Assembly: GCF_000012365.1 (NCBI RefSeq)
Contig: NC_007651.1
Span: 1,736,001 to 1,800,000, forward strand
Direction: 5' to 3'
Source: Burkholderia thailandensis E264
Lineage (GTDB): Bacteria; Pseudomonadota; Gammaproteobacteria; Burkholderiales; Burkholderiaceae
DNA: 64,000 bases
Positions 1 to 8,511 of this stretch are shown here, piece by piece. Every line of letters starts with the position of its first letter. Position 1 is the stretch's first letter. The notes under the pieces are model-generated. The model did not search any database. It worked only from the letters and a program-made list of their open reading frames with translations, and was not told the DNA's origin. The position numbers were made by a program, and so were the translations under genes.

Positions 1-705
1 TTCGTTGTTTCTTCGACATGCGGCCATGCAGTATGAAAATCTTCTCCACGCTTCCGGTCAGAACTTTTTCTATGGCCGCGACGTGTTCGGTGCGCTCGGT
101 CAGAACGAGAACCTTGCGCCCGCTGGAAAGCGCGGCGACCACCTCGTCCCCGATGACCGCCGTACGGTGGGGGGGGCGGTAGCGACATGCCGGAAGACGT
201 CCTGAATACCTGCTTTGGCGGGTAAATCAATCGTCGAAGATTGGATTCGGGGAATGACCTCAAGGTCGCGTGGCGCCGTGTCCGGTCGCGAGGCAGTATG
301 TCGGATTGGTCCGCACTGCATGAATATGATCGGATGCTGCCTGAGCAGTTCGGTTCGGTGTACAAGGACTAGCGTATTGACCCCACGTCGCGCGATCAGG
401 GCTGCCGCGGTCACCGTTTTGCCGAATGCGGTTGGAGCGCATAGCACCCCGGTATCGTGTCGAAGCATCGCCGCGACAGCCTCTTCCTGATCGGCTCGCA
501 ACGTACCTGAAAAGGTGACATCAAGGGGTTTGCCTGAAAACCGCTCGTCGTGAACTTCGCACCGAATTCCGTTGTCACGAAGCAACTTGCGGGCGGCGTC
601 GAGACATCCGCGCGGTAACGCGATATGCTTCGGGTGGTTATCTGCACAACCAATAATTCGTGGTTTGTCCCAGACAGGGAAGCGCATAGCCTGGGCCTTA
701 AAAAA
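1..705 (-). pseudogene. TOTE-type SF2 helicase portion, broken, continues past the left edge
   Basis: This is the helicase half of the same gene whose primase and zinc-ribbon parts lie at 3352-4488. From 705 downwards the frame reads FKAQAMRFPVWDKPRII, then a Walker A-like stretch (APTAFGKTV) and motif Ia (VLVHRTELLRQ). It then jumps directly to HPIIFMQCGPIRH. As I recall the family, about 80 residues containing the DEAD/DEAH box belong between these two points, so an in-frame deletion lies at about 336/337. A frameshift follows in a run of eight G at 169-176; the other frame then continues with RTAVIGDEVVAALSSGRKV and LTERTEHVAAIEKV to base 1. With motif II missing and the frame broken, ATPase activity is not expected. 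The family match is from memory of TOTE conflict-system proteins; the breaks are read directly. Confidence 0.85.
169..176. repeat. G8 homopolymer at a frameshift
   Basis: A run of eight G (eight C on the coding minus strand) sits exactly where the helicase frame changes. One more C would join the upstream frame (VFRHVATAPP) to the downstream one (RTAVIGDEV). It could be a mutational scar, a phase-variable tract or a sequencing error. Confidence 0.8.
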
Positions 706-786
706 GGTTCAACGCAGGAAACCGTGGAGGGTTTTCGAGTGATTGCATAATCTGACACCTGATTCTAAGGATGTCGGAGGAAGCAA

Positions 787-1546
787 TTGCTCGATCGAAA
801 GGCACTTCAGGCACTGGGCTGCTGGACCGGCTACCGGTTGGAACGGGTGGAGTGGCCGCAAGGAGAAGAGCGCACGCTATCGCTGTATCTGAAGCCGGTC
901 AGCAAGGTCATGTACTGCGAGCAATGCGGGGCGCGCTGCCAGCAGATCCACGAGACGACCGTTCGTCGAGTGCGCGATCTGCCGCTGTTCGAATACCGGG
1001 TGGTGTTGCATGTGCCTCGTCGCCGGGTCTGGTGTGAGCACTGCGGTGGCCCGCGACTGGAGAAGCTGGCGTGGCTGGGCCGCTACCAGCGCGTGACGGA
1101 GCGGTTCGCCAAGGCCTGCGAGAAGCTGCTACAAGCGGCCAGCGTGCAAGCGGTCGCAGCCTTCTACGAGTTGGGTTGGCACACGGTGAAATCGATCGAC
1201 AAGATGCGCTTGCGAGCGCGCGTGGCCGAGCCGGACTGGTCGACGATCCGCTATCTGGCGATGGACGAGTTCGCGCTCCATAAAGGCCATCGCTACGCCA
1301 CGGTGGTGGTCGATCCGATCGGCCGGCAGGTGCTCTGGGTCGGACCAGGACGCTCACGGGAAACGGCGCGAGCCTTCTTCGAACAACTCCCTGAAGGCGT
1401 GGCCGAGCGTATCGAAGCGGTTGCGATCGACATGACCACGGCCTACGAGTTGGAGATCAAGGAGCAGTGCCCGCAGGCGGAAATCGTCTTCGACCTGTAC
1501 CACGTCGTGGCCAAGTACGGGCGCGAAGTGATCGACCGGGTACGGG
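787..1546 (+). pseudogene. ISL3 transposase, 5' part (interrupted)
   Basis: The TTG start at 787 has a GGAGG ribosome site 6 bases upstream. The product opens with a zinc-ribbon region (CEQCGARC and CEHCGG), then a helix-turn-helix-like region, then the first two acidic blocks of the ISL3 DDE domain (LAMDEFALHKGHRY and VAIDMTTAYE). The frame is cut at VIDRVRV by the IS3 insertion, which adds a short nonsense tail ending at 1563. Removing the insert restores VRV-DQANQL in frame, so this transposase was intact when the IS3 element landed. Confidence 0.9.
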
Positions 1547-1577
1547 TGGAATTGACCCTGTAATCCCGGACACAGCT

Positions 1578-2465
1578 TCACACTAAGGTTGCTGAATCCA
1601 TCGAGCGCCGGAACTCGCGAGGCGAGCGGTATTTCAGCGCGCTATGGGGATGCTTCTCGTTGTAATGCTCGAACGCGATGGCCAGATTGTGTGCAGCGGT
1701 CGCCGCGTCCGGCTTCGGCATGAAGGCGACGTAATCGCGCTTCATGGTTTTCACGAAGCTCTCAGCCATGCCGTTACTTTGCGGGCTGCACACCGGCGTG
1801 GTCAACGGCTTCAGGCCTATGTCCATCGCAAACCGGCGCGTGTCGTCGGCCGTGTAGCCCGAACCGTTGTCGCTCAACCACTCGATTTCGGATGGCGTAT
1901 GCAACGCATTGCCGAAACGATTTTCCACCGCAGCCAGCATCACGTCGCGCACGATGTCGCCGCTATGGCCTGCCGTCGTGGCCGCCCAACTCATCGCCTC
2001 GCGGTCACAGCAGTCCAGCGCGAACGTTACGCGCAGCGGCTCGCCGTTGTCGCAGCGAAACTCGAAGCCGTCGGAGCACCATCGCTGATTGCTGCGACCG
2101 ACAGCCACCTTGCCGTCATGGCGACGTTGCGGCCGAGGTGGAATCGGTCGGCGCTGCATCAGTAGCCCGTGCGTACGCATGACGCGATAGATGCGCTTGG
2201 CATTGAACGGCACCAGCCCAACGGCAACACGCTCGTTGCGCAACGTGCCCCAAACCCGGCGATAGCCATAGCTGGGCAAATCGCCGACGACACGGCGGAT
2301 TTCCTCGACCACGCTCGCATCGTCGGCCTGTCTCGATTGACGGCCATCGCGCCACGTCGCCGGGCGCGACAGTCGTGCCGATACGTTCGAGCGCGACACG
2401 CCGAGAACTTCACAAACCAGTTTCACTGGCCGTCCTCCGGCAGCAAGGGCGAGTGCGCTATCCAT
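1578..2465 (-). CDS. IS3-family transposase OrfB (DDE integrase domain)
   Basis: 295 residues with a retroviral-type integrase core. The acidic residues are seen in [18 protein letters not shown] and [16 protein letters not shown] (D, D, then the E of the D-35-E pattern). The N-terminal HTH_21-like segment ([23 protein letters not shown]) is present. The ATG at 2465 overlaps the end of orfA. The active product is normally an OrfAB fusion made by -1 frameshifting. The A7 slippery run (minus strand; 2465-2471 on plus) lies just at the overlap. Confidence 0.93.
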   Translation of the reverse strand: MDSALALAAGGRPVKLVCEVLGVSRSNVSARLSRPATWRDGRQSRQADDASVVEEIRRVVGDLPSYGYRRVWGTLRNERVAVGLVPFNAKRIYRVMRTHGLLMQRRPIPPRPQRRHDGKVAVGRSNQRWCSDGFEFRCDNGEPLRVTFALDCCDREAMSWAATTAGHSGDIVRDVMLAAVENRFGNALHTPSEIEWLSDNGSGYTADDTRRFAMDIGLKPLTTPVCSPQSNGMAESFVKTMKRDYVAFMPKPDAATAAHNLAIAFEHYNEKHPHSALKYRSPREFRRSMDSATLV

Positions 2466-2818
2466 TTTTTTGCTCGGCCGTACTCGACTGCTTCCCGGAG
2501 AATCTCGTTCTCCATGGTCTTTTTGCCGAGCATCCGTTGCAGCTCGCGAATCTGCTTGAGCGCGTCGGCCAGCTCCGATGCCGGAACTACTTCCTCGCCA
2601 GCCTTGACTGCTGACAGGCTCCCGTCCTGGTACAGCTTGCGCCAGTGGAACAGCTGGTTCGGGTTCACGCCGTGCTGGCGCGCGACCATCGAAACCGACG
2701 TCCCCGGCTCCAAACTCTCGCGAACCATCGCCAGCTTCTGTTCCGCCGTCCAGCGCCGCCGACGCTCCGGGCCCGTCAACACTTCCATCACTTCCTGCCT
2801 GGTGTTAGTCAAAAACAC
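2423..2818 (-). CDS. IS3-family transposase OrfA (helix-turn-helix)
   Basis: 131 residues with an HTH_Tnp_1-type domain ([39 protein letters not shown]). A leucine-zipper-like segment follows ([26 protein letters not shown]) and probably mediates OrfA/OrfAB multimerisation. It reads into the A7 run (codons GCA AAA AAA TGG), where slipping back one base enters orfB. It binds the terminal inverted repeats and regulates transposition in related elements. Confidence 0.92.
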   Translation of the reverse strand: MFLTNTRQEVMEVLTGPERRRRWTAEQKLAMVRESLEPGTSVSMVARQHGVNPNQLFHWRKLYQDGSLSAVKAGEEVVPASELADALKQIRELQRMLGKKTMENEILREAVEYGRAKKWIAHSPLLPEDGQ

Positions 2819-2887
2819 AGTCCTATGCCTACCCGTTAGTTTAAGCGGGAGACTGTGTCCGGAGATTCAGGGGGCCGTTCCAACGGG

Positions 2888-3348
2888 TGGATCAGGCCAA
2901 TCAACTCCGACATGACAAGCCGGCGCGGAAGGTCCTGAAGTCCAGTCGTTGGCTGCTGCTGCGCAACCGCCACAATCTGAAGCCGGATCAGGCCGTGCAC
3001 CTGAAGGAGTTACTGGCCGCCAATCAGTCGCTGTTATGCGTCTACGTGCTGCGCGACGAACTCAAACGGCTCTGGTTCTACCGAAAGCCAGCCTGGGCGG
3101 AAAAGGCCTGGGGGCAATGGTTCGAGCAGGCTCAGCAAAGCGGGATTGCCGCCCTACAAAAGTTCGCCCAGCGCTTGCAGGGGTACTGGCACGGAATCGT
3201 GACTCGCTGTCGTCATCCGCTCAACACCAGCGTCGTTGAAGGCATCAACAACACCATCAAGGTCATCAAGCGCAGGGCTTATGGGTACCGCGACGAGGAG
3301 TACTTCTTCCTCAAGATCCGCGCCGCATTCCCCGGAATTCCACGATGA
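2888..3348 (+). pseudogene. ISL3 transposase, 3' part (interrupted)
   Basis: Continuation of the transposase after the IS3 insertion (DQANQLRHDKPARKVLKSSR). It holds the third acidic block, VVEGINNTIKVIKRRAYGYRDEEYF, with the catalytic E typical of ISL3. It ends at the TGA inside the right terminal repeat. It joins in frame to 787-1546 when the inner element and one ACGGG copy are removed; together they give about 406 codons, usual for the family. Confidence 0.9.
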
Positions 3349-3351
3349 ACC

Positions 3352-4074
3352 AAAAATTCGGGATTCGGAAATGCGGCGAGGCGGATCAGTCGGTTGAGCA
3401 GAGGTTGGGGGACGCATGCTTTCTCAAAATAGACGAGATCGGCTGCGGTGACAGAGAGCGAAGTCGGCATCGGACCCGGCAGTGTATCTTGCTGGCGTTT
3501 ACGCACTTTCCACGGTTCCGTCTGATCCTCCTCGGTAATGAAGGTAACGTCGAGAGGATGCGCACCGCCCGTAGCATCCGTGATGGCTTGCTCGACAGAG
3601 TCGGTCGCCATCGATTGGATCGAAGCCAGGTAAGCCCACTGGTCCGTGTAGGGTTGGAAGTCCTCGTCGACGAAAACACTGCAATCCTGCTCGCGCGGCG
3701 TCTTTTGCAAAGGAAGTGCTATCAGATTGCCGAAGCCACCTTTCGGCATCGTGTCCTGGTTAGGGAAGAGGCGGTCGTAGGATGCCAGCTTCAGTTGCCG
3801 GGTTCGCACGCATGTACGGCTGATGATCGCGGTGCCCAGGCGTCGCGCATCCCGAGCAGGTACGGCCGACCGGAAGAAAATCCAGACGTGTGCGCCATTG
3901 CCGGATCGCGAGATTTCCAGCGCAGCCGGTACGCCTAATTCGGTGCATGACGACCTGAAAGCCTGAGCATCTTCCCGCCAGTCGGCATCATCGAAATCGA
4001 CGGCGAGAAAATGACAGGTATCGTCAGCCAGCAAGGGGTAGACGCCAATCGTGTGCCTACCAGCAAGGTGGTCA
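3352..4074 (-). pseudogene. TOTE archaeo-eukaryotic primase domain fragment
   Basis: The frame opens with YDHLAGRHTIGVYPLLADD and carries the primase signatures FLAVDFDDADW (metal-binding acidic motif) and SRSGNGAHVWIFF (sGxGxH motif), followed by RQLKLASYDRLFPNQD. It ends at NPEF, where the ISL3 element enters. It is separated from the zinc-ribbon part by a frameshift near 4074-4078 and from the helicase by the insertion. Within this piece the frame is open and conserved, so decay seems recent. TOTE proteins are predicted NTP-dependent conflict or defence proteins; the specific role is unknown. Confidence 0.85.
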
Positions 4075-4488
4075 TAGGATCTGGTCGGACAACGGTATCA
4101 GGAGGCGGTGGCCGCAGTCGGAGCATGTGATTCGGGGTTTCTCGCAAATACCGGGTCTCCACTCGTTGGCACAAGCGGGTGAGTAGCCTGATTTGCCAGC
4201 CTTGCTTTGCCATCTGATTGGATAAACATCGGTACGACCCTGAAACAGCCGGCGAAACAAAGCGACTTTCTCGTCCATACTCAGCCGGCACACCTCAGTC
4301 TGCTGCGGGGCTGCTGGCTCGGCCAACGACCATTGGAAGTCGATGCCGTGCGCATCGAGCACGGCACGGAGCCGTGCATTTTCGGCGCGCAAACGTGCCA
4401 GTTCGCTAATCTCTGGCGTTGTGTCGGCGTCGCGAACGGGATGGCCACCTTTCCGTCCCCGAACACGAACTGTTGGAGAGTCGTTCAA
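4072..4488 (-). pseudogene. TOTE protein N-terminal region (coiled coil and zinc ribbon)
   Basis: A short coiled coil (SELARLRAENARLRAVLDAHG) is followed by MDEKVALFRRLFQGRTDVYP and a zinc-ribbon-like segment with cysteines in SPACANEWRPGIC and CSDCGHRLL. The frame then stops (SDQIL, TGA) where the family continues with YDHLAG, present in the next frame. I place the start at the TTG at 4488 because it has AAGGA 6 bases upstream and lies downstream of the divergent promoter. The longer frame to 4527 would start inside that promoter. Confidence 0.75.
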
Positions 4489-4512
4489 TCCTTGTCCTTT
4501 GGGTAGGTGGTT

Positions 4513-4536
4513 GCTATATAATGACAATTATATAGC
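4513..4536. promoter_or_regulatory. Palindromic operator over two opposed -10 boxes
   Basis: A perfect 9-bp inverted repeat GCTATATAA / TTATATAGC with a 6-base spacer (TGACAA). TATAAT occurs on the plus strand at 4517-4522, and its mirror on the minus strand at 4527-4532. The site lies 12 bases before the antitoxin ATG and 24 bases before the proposed TOTE start. It is a good candidate for antitoxin-mediated autorepression that would also affect the TOTE gene. Confidence 0.7.
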
Positions 4537-4548
4537 GAGGAGGGTGCC

Positions 4549-4776
4549 ATGCTTACATTTAAGGTCACAACTGTCGGGGCTTCTGCCGGTTTCATTCTTA
4601 CCAAGGAGGCGATGGCACGGCTCAAGGTGCAGAAGGGCGATACCGTGTATCTGACCGAGGCCCCCGAAGGTGGTTATCGGATTACGCCGTACAACCCGGA
4701 TTTTGAACGCCAGATGAAGCTGGCGGAAGAGATCATGCACGATGACCGCGATATTTTGCGGGCGCTAGCCAAATGA
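4549..4776 (+). CDS. AbrB/MazE-type antitoxin of a Doc module
   Basis: 75 residues. The N-terminal half is a swapped-hairpin AbrB fold (TVGASAGFILTKEAMARLKVQKGDTVYLTEAPEGGYRITPY split over two strands), the DNA-binding part. The acidic C-terminus (MKLAEEIMHDDRDILRALAK) is the likely toxin-wrapping tail. GAGGAGG stands 7 bases before the ATG. It overlaps the toxin start by ATGA, giving translational coupling. It probably binds the palindrome at 4513-4536. Confidence 0.88.
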   Translation: MLTFKVTTVGASAGFILTKEAMARLKVQKGDTVYLTEAPEGGYRITPYNPDFERQMKLAEEIMHDDRDILRALAK

Positions 4777-5156
4777 CAGCATGGCGCTGGGTGCGTGCGG
4801 ACCTGACTTACGCAATCCATGATCGCCAGCTCGCAGAGCATGGCGGGCTCGATGGTGTGCGCGACAAGGGAGCGGTGGAGTCGGCACTGGCACGACCGCA
4901 GAATCTCGATGTTTATGCGAGTGCAGACGCGGCCGCGCTCGCCGCCGCATATGCCTATGGGTTGGCGCGGAATCATGGCTTTGCGGACGGCAACAAGAGA
5001 ACAGCTTGGGTAGTTGCGCGCCTTTTCCTGGCAGACAACGGCTATCGGCTGAAGTTTGATCCGGCCGATGCCGTTAGGACCATGGAAATGGTTGCCGCTG
5101 GCGCGCTGGACGAAGCTGCGCTGGCGGCGTGGTTCCGGCAGCGGATCGCCGAGTAA
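4773..5156 (+). CDS. doc: Doc (death-on-curing) family toxin, Fic fold
   Basis: 127 residues with the Doc/Fic core HGFADGNKRTAW (HxFxDGNKR), the nucleotide-binding and catalytic loop. Known Doc phosphorylates EF-Tu and blocks translation. N-terminal segments ADLTYAIHDRQLAEHGG and GAVESALARPQN are typical Doc helices. It starts inside the antitoxin stop (ATGA). All catalytic residues are present, so the toxin should be active if expressed. The pair sits between the broken TOTE gene and the riboflavin genes, a usual place for a small stabilising module. Confidence 0.92.
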   Translation: MTAWRWVRADLTYAIHDRQLAEHGGLDGVRDKGAVESALARPQNLDVYASADAAALAAAYAYGLARNHGFADGNKRTAWVVARLFLADNGYRLKFDPADAVRTMEMVAAGALDEAALAAWFRQRIAE

Positions 5157-5199
5157 GTCGGTGGACGATAAAACTCGAAGCGCGCGCTGGTTTAACCAC

Positions 5200-5829
5200 T
5201 TACGAGCGTCCCTTGGGGGACGCCGATGACAGCATCCTTTCGGTGTACCGCGCAATCATGTCAATCTCGAGATTGACCTTCGCGCCGGCGGTCAGATGCC
5301 GCAGGGTCGTCACTTCGACCGTATGAGGAATCAGGTTGATCGAGAATTCGCAGCCGTCGTCGCGGTCTTCGACCGAATTGACGGTGAGGCTCACGCCGTT
5401 GACGGTGATCGAGCCCTTGTACGCGAGATAGCGGCCGAGCTCGCGCGGCGCGAGCACGCGCAACTCGTGCGATTCGCCCACGGGCGCGAAGCGCGTGACG
5501 GTGCCGAGCCCGTCCACATGCCCCGATACGATGTGGCCGCCCAGGCGGTCGTGCGCGCGCAGCGCCTTTTCGAGATTCACGTCGCCCGCTTCGGCGAGGC
5601 CGACGGTCTTGTTCAGGCTTTCGCGCGATACCTCGACGTCGAACGTATCGGCCGTCTTCGCGACGACCGTCATGCACGCGCCCTGGATCGCGATGCTGTC
5701 GCCGATCGCGACGTCGGCGAGGTCGAGCGCGCCCGCGCGCAGCGTGAGGCGCACGCCCGCCTCGGGCGAGGAGGCGATCGGCTCGATCGTTTCGATGCGG
5801 CCGACCGCCGCGACGATTCCGGTAAACAT
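5200..5829 (-). CDS. ribE: Riboflavin synthase alpha subunit
   Basis: 209 residues built of two similar lumazine-binding repeats (MFTGIVAAVGRIE at the N-terminus; HIVSGHVDGLGTV starting the second). It dismutates two 6,7-dimethyl-8-ribityllumazine into riboflavin. The MFTGIV start at 5829 is the family-typical N-terminus. It lies 14 bases downstream of ribD on the same strand and is the last gene of the hemL-ribD-ribE run. No FMN riboswitch was recognised before it. Confidence 0.95.
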   Translation of the reverse strand: MFTGIVAAVGRIETIEPIASSPEAGVRLTLRAGALDLADVAIGDSIAIQGACMTVVAKTADTFDVEVSRESLNKTVGLAEAGDVNLEKALRAHDRLGGHIVSGHVDGLGTVTRFAPVGESHELRVLAPRELGRYLAYKGSITVNGVSLTVNSVEDRDDGCEFSINLIPHTVEVTTLRHLTAGAKVNLEIDMIARYTERMLSSASPKGRS

Positions 5830-5843
5830 CGTGTCGGATTCCG

Positions 5844-6980
5844 TTATGAATGAGTGGGGGAGGCGCTCGCGTGAGCGCTCGCGAAGCGCGCGAGGATGCG
5901 CAGGTCGTCGCCGACGCGCTCGACGCTGTGGAACGCGAGCCGCGTGCGGTCGATGAGCGACGCCGGCGCGGCGAGATCGAACATCGCGGCCGCGTCCGCG
6001 CCGAGCAGGCTCGGCGCGAGATAGACGAGCAGCTCGTCGACGCAGCGCTCGCGCAGCAGCGAGCCGTTCAGCTTGTGGCCCGCCTCGACGTGCAGTTCGT
6101 TGATGCCGCGCTCGCCGAGCGCGGCGAGCATCGCGGGCAGATCGACCTTGCCGCGCACGTTCGCGAGCGGCACGATTTCCGCGCCGCGCGCGCGCAGCGC
6201 TTGAGCGCGCGCTTCGCTTTGCGCGTCGAGCGCGCCGCAGAAGATGAGGAGCGAGCCGCCTTCGAGCAGGCGCGCGGTGAGCGGGATGTCGAGGCGGCTG
6301 TCGATCAGCACGCGGCGCGGCTGGCGCGGCGTGTCGACGCCGCGCACGTTGAGCTGCGGATCGTCTTCGCGCACGGTGCCGATGCCCGTGAGGATCGCGC
6401 ACGCGCGCGCGCGCCACTTGTGGCCGTCGTCGCGCGCGGCGTCGCCCGTGATCCATTTGCTCTCGCCGGACGCGAGCGCGGTGCGGCCGTCGAGCGACGC
6501 GGCCGTCTTCATCCGCACCCACGGGCGGCCGCGCGTCATCCGCGACACGAAGCCGATGTTCATCTCGTGCGCCTCGTGCGCGAGCAGGCCGCAGCGCACG
6601 TCGATGCCCGCATCGCGCAGCATCGCGAGGCCGCGCCCGGACACCTGCGGATTCGGGTCCTCCATCGCCGCGACGACCTTGCCGACGCGCGCGTCGATCA
6701 GCGCGTGCGCGCATGGCGGCGTGCGGCCGAAGTGGCTGCACGGCTCGAGCGTCACGTAGACGGTTGCGTCGCGCAGATCGTTGCCGCGCGCGCGCGCGTC
6801 CTTCAGCGCCTGCACTTCCGCGTGATCCTGGCCCGCCGGCTGCGTGAAGCCCTCGCCGATCACGACGTCGTCCTTGACGATCACGCAGCCGACGCGCGGG
6901 TTCGGCGTCGTCGTGTACATCCCGCGCGCGGCGAGCGCGAGCGCGCGCTGCATGTGGGTGAAGTCGTTTTCCGAGAACAT
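5844..6980 (-). CDS. ribD: Bifunctional riboflavin deaminase/reductase
   Basis: 378 residues. The N-terminal deaminase has the zinc motif HAEVQAL and PCSHFGRTPPC. The C-terminal reductase domain starts near residue 150 (RPWVRMKTAASLDGRTA, GIGTVREDDPQLNVR). It deaminates and then reduces the ribosylaminopyrimidine intermediate of riboflavin synthesis. Full length for the family. It follows hemL by 28 bases and precedes ribE, suggesting one transcript. Confidence 0.96.
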   Translation of the reverse strand: MFSENDFTHMQRALALAARGMYTTTPNPRVGCVIVKDDVVIGEGFTQPAGQDHAEVQALKDARARGNDLRDATVYVTLEPCSHFGRTPPCAHALIDARVGKVVAAMEDPNPQVSGRGLAMLRDAGIDVRCGLLAHEAHEMNIGFVSRMTRGRPWVRMKTAASLDGRTALASGESKWITGDAARDDGHKWRARACAILTGIGTVREDDPQLNVRGVDTPRQPRRVLIDSRLDIPLTARLLEGGSLLIFCGALDAQSEARAQALRARGAEIVPLANVRGKVDLPAMLAALGERGINELHVEAGHKLNGSLLRERCVDELLVYLAPSLLGADAAAMFDLAAPASLIDRTRLAFHSVERVGDDLRILARFASAHASASPTHS

Positions 6981-7008
6981 CGGTTCGTCCTGTCAGTCGT
7001 GCGGCAGG

Positions 7009-8292
7009 TCAGGCGCGCAGCGCCGCGAACGCGCGGCGCGCGGCGTCGAGCGTCGCGTCGAGCGTCGCGTCGTCGTGCGCGCTCGACACGAAGCCCGCTT
7101 CGTACGCGGACGGCGCGAAGTACACGCCGGCATCGAGCATCAGATGGAAGAAGCGGTTGAAGCGCTCGATGTCGCTCTTCGTCACGTCTGCGAAGCTCGC
7201 GGGCACCTGCTCGGTGAAGTAGAGGCCGAACATTCCGCCGATCGCGTCGGCCGAGAACGGCACGCCCGCCGCGCGCGCCTCGGCCGCGAGGCCGTCGGCG
7301 AGCCGGCGGGTCTTGTCGGCGAGCGCGTCGTGAAAGCCCGGCGCCTGGATCAGTCTGAGCGTCGCCAGGCCCGCCGCGACCGCGACCGGGTTGCCCGACA
7401 GCGTTCCGGCCTGGTAGACGCCGCCAAGCGGCGCGAGGTGCGACATGATGTCGCCGCGGCCGCCGAACGCGGCGGCCGGCATGCCGCCGCCGATCACCTT
7501 GCCGAGGCAGGTCAGGTCCGGCTTGATCCCGTAGTGCTGCTGCGCGCCGCCGAGCGCGACGCGAAAGCCGCACATCACTTCGTCGAAGATCAGCACGGCG
7601 CCGTGCTTCGTGCAGAGCGCGCGCAGCGCGTTCAGGAATTCGGGCGTGCCGCGCACGAGGTTCATGTTGCCCGCGACGGGCTCGACGATCACCGCGGCGA
7701 TCTCGTCGCCGAACGCGGCGAACGCTTCCTCGAGCGCCGCGACGTTGTTGTACTCGAGCACGGTCGTGTGCTTCGCGACGTCGGCGGGCACGCCGGCCGA
7801 CGTCGGATTGCCGAACGTGAGGAGGCCGGAGCCCGCCTTCACGAGCAGGCTGTCCGCATGGCCGTGATAGCAGCCCTCGAACTTGACGATCCGGCTGCGG
7901 CCGGTGAAGCCGCGCGCGAGGCGCAGCGCGCTCATCGTCGCTTCGGTGCCGCTCGACACCATCCGCACCTGCTCGATCGACGGCACGAGCTTGCAGATTT
8001 CCTCGGCGATCTCGATTTCGGCTTCGGTCGGCGCGCCGAACGAGAAGCCGTCGGCGAGCACGCGCTGCACGGCGGCGAGCACGTCCGGGTGCACGTGGCC
8101 GACGATCATCGGGCCCCACGAGCCGATGTAGTCGATGTAGCGCTTGCCGTCCGCGTCCCAGAAGTATGCGCCTTGCGCGCGCGCGACGAAGCGCGGCGTG
8201 CCGCCGACCGAGCGGAATGCCCGCACCGGCGAATTGACGCCGCCCGGGATGGTTCGCTGGGCGCGTTCGAAGAGAGTTTGATTGTTCGACAT
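7009..8292 (-). CDS. hemL: Glutamate-1-semialdehyde 2,1-aminomutase
   Basis: 427 residues, class III PLP aminotransferase fold. Landmarks are [31 protein letters not shown], the DEV segment [11 protein letters not shown] and the PLP lysine in [16 protein letters not shown]. It converts glutamate-1-semialdehyde to 5-aminolevulinate, the C5 route to heme. A short [10 protein letters not shown] repeat near the C-terminus comes from a local GC-rich DNA repeat. Confidence 0.97.
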   Translation of the reverse strand: MSNNQTLFERAQRTIPGGVNSPVRAFRSVGGTPRFVARAQGAYFWDADGKRYIDYIGSWGPMIVGHVHPDVLAAVQRVLADGFSFGAPTEAEIEIAEEICKLVPSIEQVRMVSSGTEATMSALRLARGFTGRSRIVKFEGCYHGHADSLLVKAGSGLLTFGNPTSAGVPADVAKHTTVLEYNNVAALEEAFAAFGDEIAAVIVEPVAGNMNLVRGTPEFLNALRALCTKHGAVLIFDEVMCGFRVALGGAQQHYGIKPDLTCLGKVIGGGMPAAAFGGRGDIMSHLAPLGGVYQAGTLSGNPVAVAAGLATLRLIQAPGFHDALADKTRRLADGLAAEARAAGVPFSADAIGGMFGLYFTEQVPASFADVTKSDIERFNRFFHLMLDAGVYFAPSAYEAGFVSSAHDDATLDATLDAARRAFAALRA

Positions 8293-8511
8293 GAATTGGA
8301 CCTGCGAGAGAGTGCGCGCGAGCGGCGAAGCGCCGCGGCTCGCGTCGGGCGTATCGATCGGTCGATTGTACCGGAGACGCGAGGAGCGGGTTTCGCGGGG
8401 GCTGCGGCGGTTCGGCGCGCGGGCGCGGCGTGGCCCGGGGAGCGCGGCGGGACGTCGGGAGGCGCGGACGTGCGGTGCGCGAGGCCCCCGCCTGCGCTCG
8501 ACGCGCGCGGG

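Larger units (their letters stand above)
1547..2882 (-). mobile_element. IS3-family (IS2-group) insertion sequence, complete
   Basis: A 1336-bp element with ends starting TGGAA and matching inverted repeats that both run into CCGGACACAG. It is flanked by a perfect 5-bp duplication ACGGG (1542-1546 and 2883-2887), as expected for this group. It encodes overlapping orfA and orfB on the minus strand and looks structurally intact, so it may still be mobile. The clean target duplication inside the ISL3 transposase shows it is the younger of the two insertions. Confidence 0.93.
706..3351 (+). mobile_element. ISL3-family insertion sequence, split by an IS3-family element
   Basis: The outer ends begin GGTTCA at 706 and end TGAACC at 3351, and the two ends can be aligned as imperfect inverted repeats over about 23 bases. 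They are flanked by A runs (700-705 and 3352-3356). Removing the element and one AAAAA copy rejoins the TOTE gene in frame (NPEF-FKAQAM). Without the inner IS3 copy the element would be about 1.3 kb, normal for ISL3. ISL3 elements usually duplicate 8 bp, so the apparent 5-bp duplication in a homopolymer is ambiguous. Confidence 0.8.

Noticed and set aside
1867..2182. Plus-strand frames within the IS3 element
   Set aside because: They lie opposite orfB and are shadows without start signals.
5157..5199. Possible FMN riboswitch near the riboflavin genes
   Set aside because: The RFN element was not seen either here or before hemL/ribD; the gaps are too short or lack the conserved blocks.
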